The translations under genes were made by a program, and so were the position numbers. From NCBI GenBank assembly GCA_035327305.1, contig DAOLDL010000005.1, positions 4,516-68,515 on the forward strand: a stretch of DNA of 64,000 bases, written 5' to 3'. The first letter of the stretch is position 1. Every line of letters starts with the position of its first letter. Below are positions 62,127 to 64,000 of the stretch, in pieces. This DNA is from CALMUP01 sp035327305. Lineage in GTDB: Bacteria; Verrucomicrobiota; Kiritimatiellia; CAIVKH01. The notes below the pieces were generated by a model. It was not told the origin of the DNA. It saw only the letters and a list, made by a program, of their open reading frames with translations, and did no database searches.

Positions 62127-63007
62127 GCGGACAGCAAGACGTATTTTATCTGGAGGTGGACGGACTAAAGCGCCGGTATGTGCTGTTTCGTCCCGATTCG
62201 GTTATTGAAGGTGGGGAGCAGGCTCCGCTGGTTCTCATGCTGGACGGCCGCGGCGGCACGCCATGGACTGCGATGCGCAGTACGTTGTGGAACGACAAAG
62301 CCAGTCGTGAAGGTTTTATCATGGCCTATCCCGAGGCAACCCGCCTTGACCCGGATGGCCCTCTGCATTTTCTCACCAATCCGCAAATGTGGAATGCCGG
62401 CGCCGGAGGTAGCGATGTTGAACGACCGGTGGTTGACGACTTGAAGTTTCTGCGCGCGGTTTTGGATGACGCACCGATTCAGGCCCGGATTGATCCGTTG
62501 CGTTGTTACATGACCGGTTTTTCCAACGGAGCCGCAATGACATATCGTTTCGCGCTGACTTATCCGGAAACGCTTCGTGCCATTGCTCCGGTGGCCGGGC
62601 ACTTCCGGGTTGCCGATGCTGTTTTGGATAAACCTGTGCCGATGATTTCATTGTTTGGAAAACTCGATCCATTAAGTCCGATCGATGGCGGACCCGTGGA
62701 CTTGCCTTGGGGCAATCGGGAAATTCGGCCACCCGCAGTGGATTCCGTGACGGCATGGGCCGTGCTTTGCGGGCATCAACCTGAATCCGGAGTTTGGACC
62801 TCGCCGGAGAATGGCTTGCGACGATTGACGTATGGGGCGCCCGGTGATGATAATGAAGTCGAGTTTTGGGTGGTGGATGACTTGGGACATACCTGGCCCG
62901 GAGGTCATCGACTGCTTCCCGAGGCGCTGGTGGGTCCCACATCGAATACGATTATTGCGAACGATGTGATCTGGAGTTTCTTCCGCCGCCACTCCGAGGT
63001 CGAATGA
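62123..63007 (+). CDS. alpha/beta-hydrolase of the PHB depolymerase/LpqC esterase type
   Basis: The 294-residue protein has the alpha/beta-hydrolase nucleophile elbow CYMTGFSNGAAMTYRFA (Ser near residue 133), LMLDGRGGTPW early and a late His in LGHTWPGGH, the usual order for this esterase group (polyhydroxybutyrate depolymerase-like, feruloyl esterase-like). There is no clear signal peptide. Start and stop overlap murJ and the EamA gene as ATGA, so all three are translationally coupled. The substrate is unknown. Confidence 0.85.
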   Translation: MSGQQDVFYLEVDGLKRRYVLFRPDSVIEGGEQAPLVLMLDGRGGTPWTAMRSTLWNDKASREGFIMAYPEATRLDPDGPLHFLTNPQMWNAGAGGSDVERPVVDDLKFLRAVLDDAPIQARIDPLRCYMTGFSNGAAMTYRFALTYPETLRAIAPVAGHFRVADAVLDKPVPMISLFGKLDPLSPIDGGPVDLPWGNREIRPPAVDSVTAWAVLCGHQPESGVWTSPENGLRRLTYGAPGDDNEVEFWVVDDLGHTWPGGHRLLPEALVGPTSNTIIANDVIWSFFRRHSEVE

Positions 63008-63930
63008 GTGCGAGTGAAGATCAAAACCGCAATGAACTAACCGGGATGTTGAGTCTTCTGGTTGTCTACGTGGTATGGGGAAGCACCTATTTGGCCATTC
63101 GATATGCCGTGCGTGAAGGCAGTGGTTTCCCGGCATTCTGGATGGCCGCCAGTCGTGTGCTTTTAGGCGGGGTGATTTTGTTTGGTCTCGCCGCGATGTT
63201 CAAGCAGTCCCTGCGCTTGAAAAAATCTGAATGGGTCGTGACGATCGTCACTGCAATTTTGTTGTGGAATGGAGGAAATGGTTTGGTCACGTGGGCGGAA
63301 CAACGTGCACATTCCGGTTATGCCGCATTGGTCATAGGAACGACACCGTTCTGGGGCGTGATTTGCGAGGCATTTTTTCGGCGTAAACTCCCGTCGGCCT
63401 TGTCGATAACATCCCTGATGATTGGATTCGCGGGATTGGCTGTGCTCACCTATCCTATGATCAAAGCCGGGGAACGGGCGGATTGGATTTCCACGGTGGC
63501 GCTGTTGTGCGCGCCAATTTGCTGGAGTATTGGCTCCGCTTATCAGCAACGCAGAAAAATTTCCCAACCGATTCTGGTCAGCTCGGCTTATCAACAGGTA
63601 ATCGGCGGTGTTGTATTTGTCCTGCTTGCTTTGGTCACGCGCGAGCCATGGCCGGCGCCCATGCCGGAAGCCTGGATTGCGTGGGGATATCTGGTGATAT
63701 TCGGATCGGTCCTGGCTTTTACCGCATACGTGACTGCCTTGCGCAATTTGCCATTACCCATTGTGATGACCTATGCGTATGTAAATCCCGTGATTGCGGT
63801 GCTACTGGGTTGGTGGTTGTTGGACGAACAAATTACAAGCTACACGATGATTGGCGCCGTGCTGATTCTTGGTGGCGTGGGCGCTTTGTTTCATGAGCGG
63901 TTTTACTCGAGAAGAAAAGCCGCAAGTTGA
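63004..63930 (+). CDS. EamA/DMT-family transporter
   Basis: The 308-residue protein has ten predicted transmembrane helices in two EamA repeats. The first begins LLVVYVVWGSTYLAIRYAVRE, and the second has PNPVIA-like YVNPVIAVLLGWWLLDEQITSY near the end. Members export or import amino acids and other small metabolites. It overlaps the esterase gene by 4 nt. The remaining 70 nt to the window edge show no feature. The substrate is unknown. Confidence 0.92.
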   Translation: MSASEDQNRNELTGMLSLLVVYVVWGSTYLAIRYAVREGSGFPAFWMAASRVLLGGVILFGLAAMFKQSLRLKKSEWVVTIVTAILLWNGGNGLVTWAEQRAHSGYAALVIGTTPFWGVICEAFFRRKLPSALSITSLMIGFAGLAVLTYPMIKAGERADWISTVALLCAPICWSIGSAYQQRRKISQPILVSSAYQQVIGGVVFVLLALVTREPWPAPMPEAWIAWGYLVIFGSVLAFTAYVTALRNLPLPIVMTYAYVNPVIAVLLGWWLLDEQITSYTMIGAVLILGGVGALFHERFYSRRKAAS

Positions 63931-64000
63931 AGATGGGTTGCCTGCTTAAACCCGAAAACCGAAGTTGAAGGTGGATGCAGAGTCGCAGTGCTTTCGTGCG

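Noticed and set aside
53870..63966. 16-bp exact repeat CCCGAAAACCGAAGTT at 53870-53885 and 63951-63966
   Set aside because: One such match is expected by chance in 64 kb, and the flanks do not match. It is not an att site or insertion scar on this evidence.

Overview
The window reads as an ordinary, gene-dense stretch of a Gram-negative bacterial chromosome, with 58 protein genes and no RNA genes, CRISPR arrays or insertion sequences that I can see. No gene-free stretch is longer than about 280 bases. An outer membrane with lipopolysaccharide is implied by Kdo transferase (waaA), lpxK, a heptosyltransferase, an MsbA-type exporter and two small beta-barrel-like proteins. The phylum cannot be fixed from sequence alone. 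The CdsA signature with Met and Val in place of His and Arg, and a TopA tail of repeats instead of zinc fingers, make me lean toward an uncultured Planctomycetota-Verrucomicrobiota-type or similar lineage, with low confidence.

Layout. 1-2.9 kb: an asparagine-synthetase-like gene cut by the left edge, uppP, and a YacP-like NYN protein with an Arg/Asp/Gly-rich tail. 3.0-8.7 kb: an isocitrate dehydrogenase-type enzyme and a glycosylation group (GT2, GT4, GT39-like, flippase-like). 8.8-11.3 kb: an SxtJ / carbamoyltransferase / DUF5989 cassette. 11.4-15.7 kb: purA, uppS, cdsA, rseP. 15.7-22.2 kb: a same-strand run of GH13 glycosidase, AhpD-like protein, NYN-LOTUS protein, a cytosolic Thi5-like binding-fold protein and an A-T-TE NRPS-like protein. 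22.2-26.1 kb (minus): gdhA and a KaiC-like/ATP-grasp fusion. 26.2-28.0 kb: a queuosine-salvage-like protein with an iron-sulfur-type cysteine motif, and a coiled-coil membrane protein. 28.2-34.6 kb: dprA-topA-xerC-waaA-DUF2007. 34.8-38.0 kb: cobalamin adenosyltransferase, murB, a flavin reductase and a DnaJ-type protein. 38.0-41.6 kb: an SDR/DUF2867 protein, a serine hydrolase and an MDR oxidoreductase. 41.8-48.9 kb: aspS, accA, an L,D-transpeptidase, an atypical kinase, an outer-membrane-like protein, comF and accD. 49.0-53.9 kb: folC, a degenerate archaemetzincin-like secreted protein, serS, tilS. 53.9-63.9 kb: a barrel-like protein, a tautomerase, trmB, and an envelope run of patatin, lpxK, heptosyltransferase, msbA, murJ, an esterase and EamA.

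Functionally the window is dominated by envelope assembly (undecaprenyl recycling, CDP-diacylglycerol, lipid A, heptose, lipid II flipping, peptidoglycan cross-linking) mixed with housekeeping genes. The most interesting items are the Qng1-like protein with an Nth-like Cys motif, the zinc-less archaemetzincin relative, the P-loop-less KaiC/PPDK fusion, the AhpD/NYN-LOTUS/Thi5-like/A-T-TE run, and the TopA C-terminal triple repeat. All family assignments come from reading the protein sequences by eye. No database search was run.
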